A stretch of DNA of 64,000 bases from CALOCN01 sp942491735 (GCA_942491735.1 CALOCN010000001.1:372001-436000); one strand, 5' to 3'. Shown: positions 24,909 through 35,982, counted from the stretch's first letter. Program-made: numbers and translations. Notes: generated by a model from the sequence alone, not told the origin.

Positions 24909-26585
24909 TCAACTCAGGGACGGGCGGCGCCGATGGTGTCCGGTCGCGTCCTGATAGGCCTTGGCCACCGCAAGGAGCTTGGCCTCCCCGTAGAGATTCC
25001 CGGTGAAGGTGATCGAGGTCGGCGTGCCGTCCTCGCGGAACCCGTTGGGAACCACCACCGAGGGATGCCCGGTCAGGTTCGTGGCCAGCAGGGTGCGTCC
25101 GCCGTAGGTGGGATGGATGTAGACGTCCACCTTGTCGAACACCCGCTCGAACTGTTCCATGAGCAGGGTTCGCGCCCGCTGGGCCTGGATGTACTCCACC
25201 GCGGGAATGAGACGCGCAGTGCGAAAGACGTTGGGCCAGGCCTGGGCGACCTGTCGGACCATCGTTGCATCCTCGTCCGACCGGGTCAGTTCGTCGAAGG
25301 CGGCGGCGGCCTCCGCCTCGAGCACGAAGACGAGATCCCCGCCGGGGAAGTCGGGGAGCTTGACCGGCATGGGAACGATGCCGCCGGAGCGCAAGGCGCG
25401 CAGCGCCGAGTCCTGGAATTTCTTGTCCGGGCTGTCGGCGGTGAACGCCTCGGTGTCGTAACCCACCCGGATCCCGGCAGTCCCCGCCGGTGCGTCCCAG
25501 TTGAACGGTGCATCGACCGCGCAGGAGTCCATTCCGTCCGCGCCGCGAATGGCGTCCAGCACCAGGGCGGTGTCCTCGACCGAGCGGCAGATGGGACCCA
25601 CCTTGTCCATGGTCCAGGAGAGGGCCATGCATCCGTTGCGACTCACCCGGCCAAAGGTGGGGCGCAGTCCCGTCGCGCCGCAGCGATGGGAGGGAGAGAT
25701 GATGGAGCCGAGGGTCTCGGTGCCGATCGCGAATCCGAACAGCCCGGCCGCGGTGCCCGCCGCCGACCCGGCCGACGATCCACTGGAACCCTGCTCCAGG
25801 TTCCACGGGTTCTTGGTCGTACCACCGAACCACACGTCTCCCCAGGCCAAGGCACCCACCGAGGTCTTGGCGATGCAGACCGCGCCGGCCTCGGTGAGTC
25901 GTTGATAGACCGTGGACGCCTCTTCCAGCACCTGGTTGCGGTAGGGCACCGCGCCCCAGGTGGTCGGGAAGCCGGGTACGGTGAAGAGATCCTTGATGCC
26001 GTAGGGAATGCCGTGGAGCGGGCCGCGATAGTCGCCGGCCATGATCTCGCGGTCGGCCTGGCGGGCCTGGTTCAGGGCGAGTTCGTCGGTAAAGGTGATG
26101 ACGCACTGGAGCTGTTCGTTGAAGCGGTGCAGTCGTCCGAGGTAGAACCGGGTGAGGTCGTAGGACGAGATCATGCGCTCGCGGATGAGCGAGGCCAGGT
26201 GGGTGAGCGGCAGGAACGCGAGGTCGTCGGACTTCGTGGGCACCGCGGGGAGATGGACCGGGGTGGCGCGAATCGGCTCGTCGGCTTCCTGGGGAACAGT
26301 CCGCCCGGGCAGCAGTGGACTGAAACGAATGGCCGGCTGCACGGCGTTGCCGATGGGAAGTTCGCGCAGGGCCTCGTAGTTGGAAAGGTGGTCGCGCACT
26401 CCCTCCGCCAGGAGTTCGCGTTCGTCCACGGTGAACGAGACACCGGCAATCGATTCCGCCTTCTGGATGGCGGCGAGGGTAATGGCCCCTTCGCCCTGGG
26501 CGAGAACCTCGGGGGCGAGCAGGGTGGCCATGCCGGCGGTCGAGAACCAGGCGATGAACCGGCGACGATTCAGGTCGTGGGACAT
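24909..26585 (-). CDS. amidase-signature enzyme, Tat-exported
   Basis: 558 aa hydrolase of the amidase signature family, cleaving C-N amide bonds with a Ser-cisSer-Lys triad. The lysine lies in GIPYGIKDLF and the Gly/Ser-rich signature in QGSSGSSAGSAAG. The N-terminus has a twin-arginine-like motif (NRRRFIAWFS) and a hydrophobic stretch ending PEVLAQ, so the folded enzyme probably goes to the periplasm. No GatC/GatB nearby, so a GatA role in tRNA amidation is unlikely. A TACACT box lies at 26632-26637. Its end is 13 bases from the convergent barrel gene. Confidence 0.92.
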   Translation of the reverse strand: MSHDLNRRRFIAWFSTAGMATLLAPEVLAQGEGAITLAAIQKAESIAGVSFTVDERELLAEGVRDHLSNYEALRELPIGNAVQPAIRFSPLLPGRTVPQEADEPIRATPVHLPAVPTKSDDLAFLPLTHLASLIRERMISSYDLTRFYLGRLHRFNEQLQCVITFTDELALNQARQADREIMAGDYRGPLHGIPYGIKDLFTVPGFPTTWGAVPYRNQVLEEASTVYQRLTEAGAVCIAKTSVGALAWGDVWFGGTTKNPWNLEQGSSGSSAGSAAGTAAGLFGFAIGTETLGSIISPSHRCGATGLRPTFGRVSRNGCMALSWTMDKVGPICRSVEDTALVLDAIRGADGMDSCAVDAPFNWDAPAGTAGIRVGYDTEAFTADSPDKKFQDSALRALRSGGIVPMPVKLPDFPGGDLVFVLEAEAAAAFDELTRSDEDATMVRQVAQAWPNVFRTARLIPAVEYIQAQRARTLLMEQFERVFDKVDVYIHPTYGGRTLLATNLTGHPSVVVPNGFREDGTPTSITFTGNLYGEAKLLAVAKAYQDATGHHRRRPSLS

Positions 26586-26631
26586 GTTCGGCTCCACTGG
26601 GGTGCGGGTCTGCGGATGGTGGGCAGCGGGA

Positions 26632-26637
26632 AGTGTA
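26632..26637 (-). promoter_or_regulatory. -10-like box of the amidase gene
   Basis: TACACT on the minus strand preceded by GGGTGC, in the 74-base gap after hemH. Confidence 0.4.
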
Positions 26638-26659
26638 GCACCCGTGGGGCTTTCCGGTT

Positions 26660-27694
26660 TCAGGCGATGTGGGGTCGCAACAGGTCCGCGACGGCGTCCA
26701 TCCAGGTGGGGGTCGCGTTGAGGGAGGGGACGAGCCGCAGGTCCTCTCCTCCCGCCGCACGGAAGTCGTCCCGGCCCCGGATGGCGATCTCCTCCAGGGT
26801 CTCCAGGCAGTCGGCGACGAACGCGGGGGAGAAGACCAGCATTCTTCGCTTTCCCCCGGAGGCCAGCTGGGGGAGGACGACATCCGTGTAGGGGTCGATC
26901 CACTTGTTGGAGCCGAGTCGGGACTGGAACGTGGTCGTGGTCATCGCGGGATCCAGGTCCAGGGCCGCGACGAGGAGCCGGGTGGTGGCAAAGCACTGGG
27001 CCCGGTAGCAGCGCCGGTTCCGGTCGTCGATCCGGTCGCAGCAGCCGGCCTCGCGCAGGCAGGGGGAGTTGGCCGGAACCAGGGGCAGGATCTGGCGCTC
27101 GGGCAGTCCGTGATAGCTGAAGAGAACATGGTCGGGGCGAAAGTCGGCCAGCTCGGCCCGTCCCACCTCGGCAAAGGCGCGGATGAACCCGGGGTCGTCG
27201 TAGAACTCGGGGAGGGACGTGGTGGTGAGCCCTCGCGCGCGCGCCTCCTTGCCGATCTTCACGTCGGTGGAGCCGGTGCTGGCGGTGGCGTACTGCGGAT
27301 AGAGAGGCAACACCACCACCCGGGTCACTCCCTCCGCGACGAGGGCGTCCAGCCCGTCGCCCAGGCTGGGGCTTCCGTAGCGCATGCCGAGGGCCACCGG
27401 GACCGGCAGCCGAGCGGCAACCCCGTCCCGCAGCTTGCGACCGTGGACCAGGAGGGGCGAGCCCTCCGGGGTCCAGATCTTTGCGTAGGCCTCGGCGGAA
27501 CGCCTGGGACGCACCGGCAGGATGATGAGGTTGAGAAGCAGCCACCGGGGAATGGCCGGGATGTCGATTACCGCCGGGTCAAAGAGGAACTCCCGCAGGT
27601 ACCGTCTCACCTCGGCGGTGCGGGGTGCGTCCGGCGTACCCAGGTTGACGAGCAGGACGCCGGTACGAGCCTCCGGCGGGGCTGAAGTGGACAT
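26660..27694 (-). CDS. hemH: ferrochelatase
   Basis: 344 aa. Inserts Fe2+ into protoporphyrin IX (or coproporphyrin III) at the last steps of haem synthesis. ATG at 27694 follows GGAGG at 11 bases. Family marks are VLLVNLGTPDAP at the N-terminus, catalytic His195 in FSYHGLPER and Glu298 in DCLETLEEI. Residues 212-234 hold five cysteines (C212, C218, C219, C229, C234) where E. coli HemH has few, which may bind a metal or iron-sulfur cluster as in some bacterial ferrochelatases. No other haem genes are near. Confidence 0.96.
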   Translation of the reverse strand: MSTSAPPEARTGVLLVNLGTPDAPRTAEVRRYLREFLFDPAVIDIPAIPRWLLLNLIILPVRPRRSAEAYAKIWTPEGSPLLVHGRKLRDGVAARLPVPVALGMRYGSPSLGDGLDALVAEGVTRVVVLPLYPQYATASTGSTDVKIGKEARARGLTTTSLPEFYDDPGFIRAFAEVGRAELADFRPDHVLFSYHGLPERQILPLVPANSPCLREAGCCDRIDDRNRRCYRAQCFATTRLLVAALDLDPAMTTTTFQSRLGSNKWIDPYTDVVLPQLASGGKRRMLVFSPAFVADCLETLEEIAIRGRDDFRAAGGEDLRLVPSLNATPTWMDAVADLLRPHIA

Positions 27695-27739
27695 GTGTGG
27701 CAGGGCCTCCTCGAAGAGCCAATCGGGATCCGACCTGAT

Positions 27740-27745
27740 AGGATA
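27740..27745 (-). promoter_or_regulatory. -10-like box of hemH
   Basis: TATCCT on the minus strand, 45 bases before the ATG. Confidence 0.4.
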
Positions 27746-27817
27746 CCGGGCCATCGAAACCATGTCCCACCCTCATCTCATGACCCCTCCCAGCACGCGA
27801 AACCATAGGAGAGTCCC

Positions 27818-29965
27818 ATGCTCCGCAGTTCTGCCTGCTTTCTACTTCTGGGGGTCGCCATCCTGAGCGACCCGGTGAACGCACTCGCCTCGTATCCCCA
27901 GACCCCCAAGGGGGACGTGGTCGACGACTACCACGGGGTGCGGATCGCGGACCCCTATCGCTGGCTGGAGGACGCTTCGACCCCGGAGGTCGAGGAATGG
28001 TCCGTTGCCCAGAACGCGCATACCGAGGCGTTTCTCGAGTCGTCGGGGGCGGAACGGTCCAAGATCCAGGCACGGCTGGAGGTGTTGACCAACTACCCGC
28101 GATACGAGTTGCCGGTGGAAATGGGGGGGCGGTTCTTCTACTCGCACAATCCCGGTCTGCTGAACCAGGCCGTCTACTACGTCCAGGACGGGCTCGACGG
28201 GGAACCGCGTGAGCTCCTGGACCCCAACACCTGGCGGGAGGACGGCACCGCCGCGGTGTCGTCGTTCAGCGTGTCCCCGAACGGAAAGCTCCTGGTCTAC
28301 GGAATCTCCCTCAGCGGCAGCGACTGGCAGGAGCTGCACATCCGGGACGTGGACACGGGCAAGGACCACGAGGTGGTCATTCCCCACGTCAAGTTCACCA
28401 GCGCGGCCTGGACGGCGGACAGCAAGAGCTTCTACTACAGCCGGCAGCCGACCCCCGGCACCGTCCCCGAGGGGGACGAGCACTATCACATGAAGGTGTA
28501 CCATCACCGTCTGGGGGATGATCCGAAGGACGATCGTCTTCTCTATGAGCGCCCGGAGGAGAAGACCCACGGGTTCTACCCGGCGACTTCCGCGGATGGA
28601 CGGTGGTTGGTGGTAAGCGCGTGGGGCGGCGGAGCCAACGCGAACGAGGTCCTCACCCTGCGCCTGGACGGTGAGGCCACGGAGCTGTCACCGCTCATGA
28701 CCGGGTTCGACGCCTCCTACGGTTTCCTGGGGTCACGGGGTGACAACCTCTACTTCGTGACCAACAGGGATGCGCCGCGCCAGCGGATCATCGTGGTGGA
28801 CATGAACCGGCCCCAGCCGGAGCATTGGCGCACCCTCATCCCCGAGGGGCGGGACGTCATCAAGAGCGCCATCTTCACCAACGGCCGTCTGCTGGTGGAG
28901 ACCATGCACAACGCGCATGAACTACTGGCGTTCTACGACCTCGACGGCAATCATGTTCGCGATCTTGAGCTTCCGGCTATCGGGTCCGTGACCGGGATCA
29001 GCGGTCGGGACAACAGCGATGCGCTCTTCGTCGGCTTCACGTCCTTTGTCTTTCCGACGTCCCAGTATCGCTACGACTTTGTCTCGGAGTCGCTTGATGA
29101 GTTTCGCAGCCCCGAGATCGATTTCGATCGCGAACCCTACGTGACCCGGCAGGTGTGGTTCGAGTCCAAGGATGGGACCAAGGTCCCCATGTTCCTCGTT
29201 CACCGCAAGGGCCTGGTGCTCGACGGGGAGAACCCGGTCCTCATGTACGGCTACGGCGGCTTCAACGTGAGCCTCACCCCGTCCTTCTCGGTGTCCCGGC
29301 TCTTCTGGCTGGAGCAGGGTGGGATCTACGCCGTGGTCACCCTCCGGGGTGGGGGGGAGTTCGGGGAGGACTGGCACCAGGCCGGAATGCTGGAGCGCAA
29401 GCAGAACGTGTTCGACGACTTCATCGGGGCCGGGGAGTGGCTGGTGGACAACGGCTACACCAACCCGTCGCGCCTGGCTATCCAGGGGGGGAGCAACGGG
29501 GGTCTGCTCACCGCGGCCTGCATGGTGCAGCGGCCGGATCTCTTCGGGGTCGTCCTCACCGCGGTTCCGGTGGTGGACATGCTGCGGTACCACCTCTTCA
29601 CGGTGGCGCGCTACTGGATCCCCGAGTACGGCAGCTCGGAGAATCCGGAGCAGCTGGAGTTCCTGCGCGCCTATTCCCCGTTGCACAACGTCAAGCCGGG
29701 CGTGGAGTACCCTAGCACCCTGATCACCACCGCGGACACCGACGACCGGGTGGACCCGGGGCAGGCCAAGAAGTATGCGGCCGCGCTGCAGGCGGCCAAC
29801 CCGGACGGCAAGCCGATTCTGCTCCGGGTCGACATCCGGGCCGGTCATGGCGCCGGCAAACCCATCGCGAAGTGGATCGAGGAGCAGGCGGACGTTTTCG
29901 GTTTTGTCATGAGCCAGATGAACATGAAAGTGAAGGAAGCGGGCGGTGACCCGGCGAGCGAATGA
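27818..29965 (+). CDS. prolyl oligopeptidase (S9A)
   Basis: 715 aa, the usual length. Cleaves short peptides after proline. The ATG follows GGAGAG. An N-terminal signal (LGVAILSDPVNALA) suggests a periplasmic enzyme. A seven-blade propeller spans about 80-430 and the hydrolase domain follows with Ser559 in GGSNGGL, the acid within ADTDDRV (640-643) and His677 in AGHGAGK. The start HGVRIADPYRWLED is diagnostic for S9A. It overlaps the DUF255 gene by ATGA and heads a run of five coupled genes. Confidence 0.96.
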   Translation: MLRSSACFLLLGVAILSDPVNALASYPQTPKGDVVDDYHGVRIADPYRWLEDASTPEVEEWSVAQNAHTEAFLESSGAERSKIQARLEVLTNYPRYELPVEMGGRFFYSHNPGLLNQAVYYVQDGLDGEPRELLDPNTWREDGTAAVSSFSVSPNGKLLVYGISLSGSDWQELHIRDVDTGKDHEVVIPHVKFTSAAWTADSKSFYYSRQPTPGTVPEGDEHYHMKVYHHRLGDDPKDDRLLYERPEEKTHGFYPATSADGRWLVVSAWGGGANANEVLTLRLDGEATELSPLMTGFDASYGFLGSRGDNLYFVTNRDAPRQRIIVVDMNRPQPEHWRTLIPEGRDVIKSAIFTNGRLLVETMHNAHELLAFYDLDGNHVRDLELPAIGSVTGISGRDNSDALFVGFTSFVFPTSQYRYDFVSESLDEFRSPEIDFDREPYVTRQVWFESKDGTKVPMFLVHRKGLVLDGENPVLMYGYGGFNVSLTPSFSVSRLFWLEQGGIYAVVTLRGGGEFGEDWHQAGMLERKQNVFDDFIGAGEWLVDNGYTNPSRLAIQGGSNGGLLTAACMVQRPDLFGVVLTAVPVVDMLRYHLFTVARYWIPEYGSSENPEQLEFLRAYSPLHNVKPGVEYPSTLITTADTDDRVDPGQAKKYAAALQAANPDGKPILLRVDIRAGHGAGKPIAKWIEEQADVFGFVMSQMNMKVKEAGGDPASE

Positions 29966-32235
29966 GACCCGGCCTGCTGCCGGGGCTCCGTCGCGGAGCG
30001 CGGCGCGTTCCCGGCGCACTGGCGGCGCTGATCCTTGCCGTGGGGTGCTCCGGTGACCCGGAACCCCGAACCGGGGCGGGGTCCGATTCCACGCAGGGGG
30101 CCGGCATCGCGGCCTCGGTTACCCCGGATCCAGGAGAGCATTCCGTGACCCAGGAACATGGCGACGGCGGGCACGGCGATCGCGCCCCCAACCGTCTCAT
30201 CCACGAGAAGAGTCCCTACCTGCAGCAGCATGCCTACAACCCGGTGGATTGGTATCCCTGGGGCGAGGAGGCGTTCGAACGGGCCCGCACCGAGGACAAA
30301 CCGATCTTTCTCTCCATCGGCTACAGCACCTGTCACTGGTGCCATGTGATGGAGCACGAGTCGTTCGAGAACGAGGAGATCGCCGCCTTTCTCAACGCCA
30401 ACTTTATCCCCATCAAGGTGGATCGCGAGGAACGGCCCGACGTGGATCATGTCTACATGACCGCGGTCCAGGGGATGACCGGGCAGGGTGGATGGCCGCT
30501 TTCCGTTTTTCTCACCCCGGAACTGAAGCCGTTCTATGGCGGCACCTACTTTCCGCCGTTTCCGGCCCGTGGCATGCCCGGGTTCCTGGACCTGCTGAAC
30601 CAACTCGGCGCCGCCTGGACCAGCAAGCGGGCGGACGTGGTGGGCCAGGCCGGGAAGGTGACCGACTTCCTGGACGGGCGGTTCCGGACCCAGCCGGTGG
30701 CCGGAGCCGACACGCTGCTGGTGCGTGAGCTGCTTGCCACCGGGGTGGCCCAGCTGGGGCGGTCCTTCGATGCGCAGTACGGCGGCTTCGGCTCGGCCCC
30801 CAAGTTCCCCACCCCGCAGCGGATCACCTATCTGCTGCGCTACGTGGCGCGAACCGGAGACGAACGGGCGCTGGAAATGGTGCGGGTGACCCTGGATCGC
30901 ATGGCGGCGGGGGGGATCCACGATCATCTGGGCGGCGGCTTCCATCGCTACTCCACCGACGCCACCTGGCTGGTCCCGCACTTCGAGAAGATGCTCTATG
31001 ACCAGGCCGGGTTGGCCATGGCCTACACCACGGCCTGGCAGGTCACCGGGGAAGCGCGCTATCGCAAGGTGGCCGAGGATCTCCTGGACTACGTGCTGCG
31101 GGACCTGACCCATCCGGAGGGTGGGTTCTACAGCGCCGAGGACGCGGACAGCGAGGGGGAGGAGGGCACGTTCTACGTGTGGACTCCCTCCGAGATCGAC
31201 GCGATCCTGGGCGCGGATCGGGGGGCGCTGTTCCGCGAGGCCTATCGGATCACGGAGCGGGGGAACTTCGAGGGGAAGAACATCCCTCACCTCCGGGAGT
31301 ATTCCGTGGACCAGGTAGCCTCCCTCGCCGCCGACCGCCGGAAACTGTTCGAAGTGCGCGAGGGACGGATTCGCCCCCATCGGGACGAGAAGGTCATCAG
31401 CGGGTGGAACGGATTCATGATCGAGGCCTTCGCGATGGCCGGCGCGGCGTTCAACGAATCCCGGTATATCGAGGGGGCCGAGCGCGCCATGGCCTTCGTG
31501 GACCGGCACCTCTGGGTGGAGGGTCGGTTGTTGCGTCACTACAAGGACGGGGCCTCGACCGTGGCTGGGTTCGTTGACGACTACGCCTATATGGCCCGGG
31601 GGGCCCTGGCCCTGCACCAGGCCACCGGGGAGTCGCGGCACCTGGCGCGGGCCAGGACCCTCGCCACCGACATGATGACGCTCTTCCATCGCGAGGATGG
31701 GGCCCTCGCCTTTTCCGGCAACGACGGCGAGGAGCTGATTGCCGAGGTGGTGGAGAGCTACGACGGAGCCTTCCCGTCGGGCAACTCGGCCGGCGCGATG
31801 GTATTGCTCCGCCTGGGGCACCTGACCGCGGACAACGCCATGGAAGAGCGGGGTTGGCGGATCCTGCGCACCTTCGCCGGGGAGTTGGCGGGCAATCCAC
31901 CCGCCTTCATGGAGTTGCTCTCGGCCCTGGACTTTGCCCTGGGTCCCCGGACCGAGATCGTCATTGCGGCCGGATCCGACGGAGCCACCGCACGGGAGAT
32001 GCAGCGGCTGCTCCACGACCGCTATCTGCCCAACACCGTGGTGGCCTACCGTCCGGACTCCGGGGGGGAAGCCGCGGTCACCCTCATCCCGTATCTCGCC
32101 CAGCAGGTGGCCATCGACAGCCGAACCACCGCCTATCTGTGCCGGGACTACGCCTGCCGGCTTCCGGTACATACGGTGGAGGCGCTGCGCAAGCAGCTCG
32201 ATGACACGCTGGTCCCGGAGGAGCTCGAGAATTGA
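29962..32235 (+). CDS. DUF255 thioredoxin-domain / YyaL (SPATA20-like) lipoprotein
   Basis: 757 aa. ATG overlaps the POP stop. A lipobox (LILAVGC, Cys29) makes this an exported form, whereas most YyaL/SPATA20 relatives are cytoplasmic. The DUF255 thioredoxin-like domain (about 75-240) opens with NRLIHEKSPYLQQHAYNPVDW and has the CHWC active-site pair (C124, C127). The rest is an (alpha/alpha)6 glycosidase-like barrel. A redox or sugar-linked role is suspected for the family but not established. Its stop overlaps the next start as TTGA. Confidence 0.92.
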   Translation: MRPGLLPGLRRGARRVPGALAALILAVGCSGDPEPRTGAGSDSTQGAGIAASVTPDPGEHSVTQEHGDGGHGDRAPNRLIHEKSPYLQQHAYNPVDWYPWGEEAFERARTEDKPIFLSIGYSTCHWCHVMEHESFENEEIAAFLNANFIPIKVDREERPDVDHVYMTAVQGMTGQGGWPLSVFLTPELKPFYGGTYFPPFPARGMPGFLDLLNQLGAAWTSKRADVVGQAGKVTDFLDGRFRTQPVAGADTLLVRELLATGVAQLGRSFDAQYGGFGSAPKFPTPQRITYLLRYVARTGDERALEMVRVTLDRMAAGGIHDHLGGGFHRYSTDATWLVPHFEKMLYDQAGLAMAYTTAWQVTGEARYRKVAEDLLDYVLRDLTHPEGGFYSAEDADSEGEEGTFYVWTPSEIDAILGADRGALFREAYRITERGNFEGKNIPHLREYSVDQVASLAADRRKLFEVREGRIRPHRDEKVISGWNGFMIEAFAMAGAAFNESRYIEGAERAMAFVDRHLWVEGRLLRHYKDGASTVAGFVDDYAYMARGALALHQATGESRHLARARTLATDMMTLFHREDGALAFSGNDGEELIAEVVESYDGAFPSGNSAGAMVLLRLGHLTADNAMEERGWRILRTFAGELAGNPPAFMELLSALDFALGPRTEIVIAAGSDGATAREMQRLLHDRYLPNTVVAYRPDSGGEAAVTLIPYLAQQVAIDSRTTAYLCRDYACRLPVHTVEALRKQLDDTLVPEELEN

Positions 32236-32822
32236 CGGTCCATGGGTTTCGGAAGACCGGCCTGGTGCGGGTTGTCGTGGTATTGGGTGTGGTCGTGATG
32301 GCCGGCTGCTCGGGCGGATCGGGCGAGCAGGCCGCGGACCGGGAAACGCCTTCCGGGGATCCCGAGCCGGTTTCCGGCCCCCTGCGTCGGGACATACACC
32401 TTCCGGATGTCGCGGTGTGGGATGTCGAGGGGGCCGAGCACTCGATTCGTGATCTCGTGGCCCCGGACTACACGGTCATCTTCTTCATTTCCACGGGTTG
32501 CGAGGTGTGCGAGGAACTGGTGGGCAACTGGCGCGGCATGCTGGACCGGATCCCCGAAGACCTTCACGTGATTGCCGTGGTGGACGAGAGCGTGGAGTTC
32601 GGGAGACAGTGGGCACAGAAGAACGATTTCCCCTTTCCCCTCTATATGGATCGGCTGAGCGTGTTCGCGGACACCTGGTCGGTCAATGCCTATCCCACCG
32701 TGGCCGGCGTGGCCCCGGACAACTGGATTCTCTTCGCGCGGCGCGGCATTGCGCCCGCGGGGTTCACACCGGCGCGCGCCGAGACCCTGCTCGCGCGCGG
32801 CGAAAGGAAACGCAAACCATGA
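32232..32822 (+). CDS. TlpA/ResA-like thioredoxin-fold lipoprotein
   Basis: 196 aa. TTG at 32232 overlaps the upstream stop. The lipobox VVMAGC (Cys26) is followed by a Ser/Glu-rich linker and a thioredoxin-like fold with CEVC (C90, C93) after the strand TVIFFIST. Such proteins are envelope thiol oxidoreductases that keep cysteines reduced, for example in cytochrome c maturation. Sitting directly behind the CHWC-bearing DUF255 lipoprotein, it may be that protein's redox partner. Overlaps the SDR gene by ATGA. Confidence 0.85.
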   Translation: MTVHGFRKTGLVRVVVVLGVVVMAGCSGGSGEQAADRETPSGDPEPVSGPLRRDIHLPDVAVWDVEGAEHSIRDLVAPDYTVIFFISTGCEVCEELVGNWRGMLDRIPEDLHVIAVVDESVEFGRQWAQKNDFPFPLYMDRLSVFADTWSVNAYPTVAGVAPDNWILFARRGIAPAGFTPARAETLLARGERKRKP

Positions 32823-33469
32823 CGTTGAGCGGCAAGGTGGTGATGATCACGGGAACCAGTCGGGGCCTCGGCGCGGCCCTCGCCGACGCGTTCCGGGAAG
32901 CGGGCGCGATCGTCGAGGGCTCCTCGCGCAGCGAGGGGATCGACGTCACGCGGGAGGATGTGGTGACCCGGTGGTTCGACACGGTCCTGGAGCGGCACGG
33001 ACGGCTGGACGTGCTCATCAACAATTCCGGGCTGGTCACCCCGCGCAAGCCTCTGGCCGAGGTTTCGCTGCAGGAATGGGAGGACTCGGTGGAGAGCAAC
33101 CTCACCTCTCCGTTCCTCTGTATCCGCGAGTCCCTGCGCCGGATGATCCCCCAGGAGTCCGGTCTCATCATCACCGTGTCCTCGGGTGTCGCCGATCGAC
33201 CCGCTCCCACCTGGGGCCCCTACGCCGCGGCCAAGTGGGGTTCGCTGGGCCTCTCCAAACTGGTCGCCGAAGAGGTGGCCGGGGACGGCATCCGCCTGGT
33301 CTCGGTCAACCCGCAGCGTACCCGCACCGCCATGCGGGCCGGTGCGTATCCCGACGAGGATCCGCAGACCGTGAAGTCCCCGGAGGACACCGCGCCCTAC
33401 TTCGTCGCCCTCGCCGAGGGGAAGATTCCTTTCGAGAGCGGCGATCTGTTGCAGTGGGAAGCCCTCTAG
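32819..33469 (+). CDS. short-chain dehydrogenase/reductase
   Basis: 216 aa cytoplasmic NAD(P)-dependent oxidoreductase. The Rossmann motif TGTSRGLG is at 11-18, the NNSG motif at 68-71, the catalytic Ser in TVSSG (121-122) and Tyr135/Lys139 in YAAAK. Slightly shorter than classical SDRs (about 250) but with every key residue. Substrate unknown. ATGA overlap with the TlpA-like gene and a 21-base gap to the next gene place it inside the operon. Confidence 0.92.
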   Translation: MTLSGKVVMITGTSRGLGAALADAFREAGAIVEGSSRSEGIDVTREDVVTRWFDTVLERHGRLDVLINNSGLVTPRKPLAEVSLQEWEDSVESNLTSPFLCIRESLRRMIPQESGLIITVSSGVADRPAPTWGPYAAAKWGSLGLSKLVAEEVAGDGIRLVSVNPQRTRTAMRAGAYPDEDPQTVKSPEDTAPYFVALAEGKIPFESGDLLQWEAL

Positions 33470-33490
33470 ACGCACCACGAGGAGATCTCG

Positions 33491-34123
33491 ATGCCGCACT
33501 CACAACCCGCCGGATATCTCGCCACACCTTCCAACGGCAACGGTCGGGGAGTGCTGGTGCTTCACGCGTGGTGGGGTCTGAACGGGACCGCGAAGGGGTT
33601 CTGCGACCGGCTCGCGGACTCCGGCTTTGTTGCCTTTGCCCCGGATCTCTACCGGGGCAAGGTCACGGACAGCATCGACGAGGCCGGTGTCCTGAGCGAC
33701 GCCCTCGACGCCGCCCGGGCCCGAGCGGATATTGCCCGGGCGGTGACGTACCTTCTGGATCAGGTGGCTCCGGATCATCGCACCCTCGCCGTGGTCGGAT
33801 TCTCCCTGGGAGCGTTCTTCGCCATCGAACTGTCCACCACGGATCCCGACCACATTGGGTCCGTGGTGGTGTACTACGGAACGGGTCACGGGGATTTCGG
33901 CAAGTCCCGGGCCGCCTACCTGGGGCACTTTGCCGAGTCCGATACATTCGAGCCGAAGGAGGACGTCGACCGATTGGAGGCGACCCTGAGTGGGGCCGGC
34001 CGGCCGGTGACCTTCCATCGGTATTCCGGCACCGGGCACTGGTTCGCGGAAGCGGACCGTACCGACGCCTACGATCCCGCCGCCGCCGACTTGGCCTGGG
34101 AGCGCACCCTCCACTTCCTTTGA
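33491..34123 (+). CDS. dienelactone hydrolase family alpha/beta hydrolase
   Basis: 210 aa. GAGGAG lies before the ATG. Nucleophile elbow GFSLGA with Ser105 in place of the Cys of true dienelactone hydrolases, acid probably Asp151 and base His183 (GTGHWFAE). The early LVLHAWWGLNG and FAPDLYRG strings are typical of the family. Ser in the elbow suggests esterase activity, not dienelactone chemistry. Last gene of the run that begins with POP. Confidence 0.9.
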   Translation: MPHSQPAGYLATPSNGNGRGVLVLHAWWGLNGTAKGFCDRLADSGFVAFAPDLYRGKVTDSIDEAGVLSDALDAARARADIARAVTYLLDQVAPDHRTLAVVGFSLGAFFAIELSTTDPDHIGSVVVYYGTGHGDFGKSRAAYLGHFAESDTFEPKEDVDRLEATLSGAGRPVTFHRYSGTGHWFAEADRTDAYDPAAADLAWERTLHFL

Positions 34124-34293
34124 ATGGCAAGATACTTACCATGCCAGGAAATTCTCGCTCCGTGGGTCGTAGCCCCTCCGGTTCCGGTGGTATCGTTTCC
34201 GCCCTCGAATCCCGCATGAGTGCCGTGCTGTCTCCGCACCCTGCTGGAACCGAGCTCCACTCTTCGTTTCCGGTTACCACGGAGGTACTTCCA
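34124..34293 (+). other. leader region of the sulfatase gene
   Basis: 170 bases with an in-frame ATG at 34141 that would add 51 unconserved-looking residues before the signal peptide; I reject it as the start. An imperfect 19-base dyad (ATGGCAAGATACTTACCAT, 14 of 19 positions symmetric) sits at 34124-34142. Confidence 0.3.
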
Positions 34294-35877
<1,584 letters not shown>

Positions 35878-35903
35878 CCCCGGTCCCGTACGCTGTTGAT
35901 GGA

Positions 35904-35933
35904 GAAGGGCCCGGGGGGATTCCCGGGCCCTTC
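35904..35933 (+). terminator. stem-loop terminator after the sulfatase
   Basis: Perfect 12-bp stem GAAGGGCCCGGG (35904-35915) / CCCGGGCCCTTC (35922-35933), six-base loop, 27 bases after the stop. No T tract follows. Confidence 0.65.
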
Positions 35934-35982
35934 CCGCGTTCCCGCAGGAGCGGAGGTCCGGTGGGGGATTTGCCCCGTGGGC

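Noticed and set aside
24909..26585. Amidase as GatA of the tRNA amidotransferase
   Set aside because: It has a Tat-like signal and no gatB/gatC neighbours, so an exported amidase is more likely.
29845..32172. 775-codon open frame opposite the DUF255 gene
   Set aside because: Antisense shadow with low-complexity composition.
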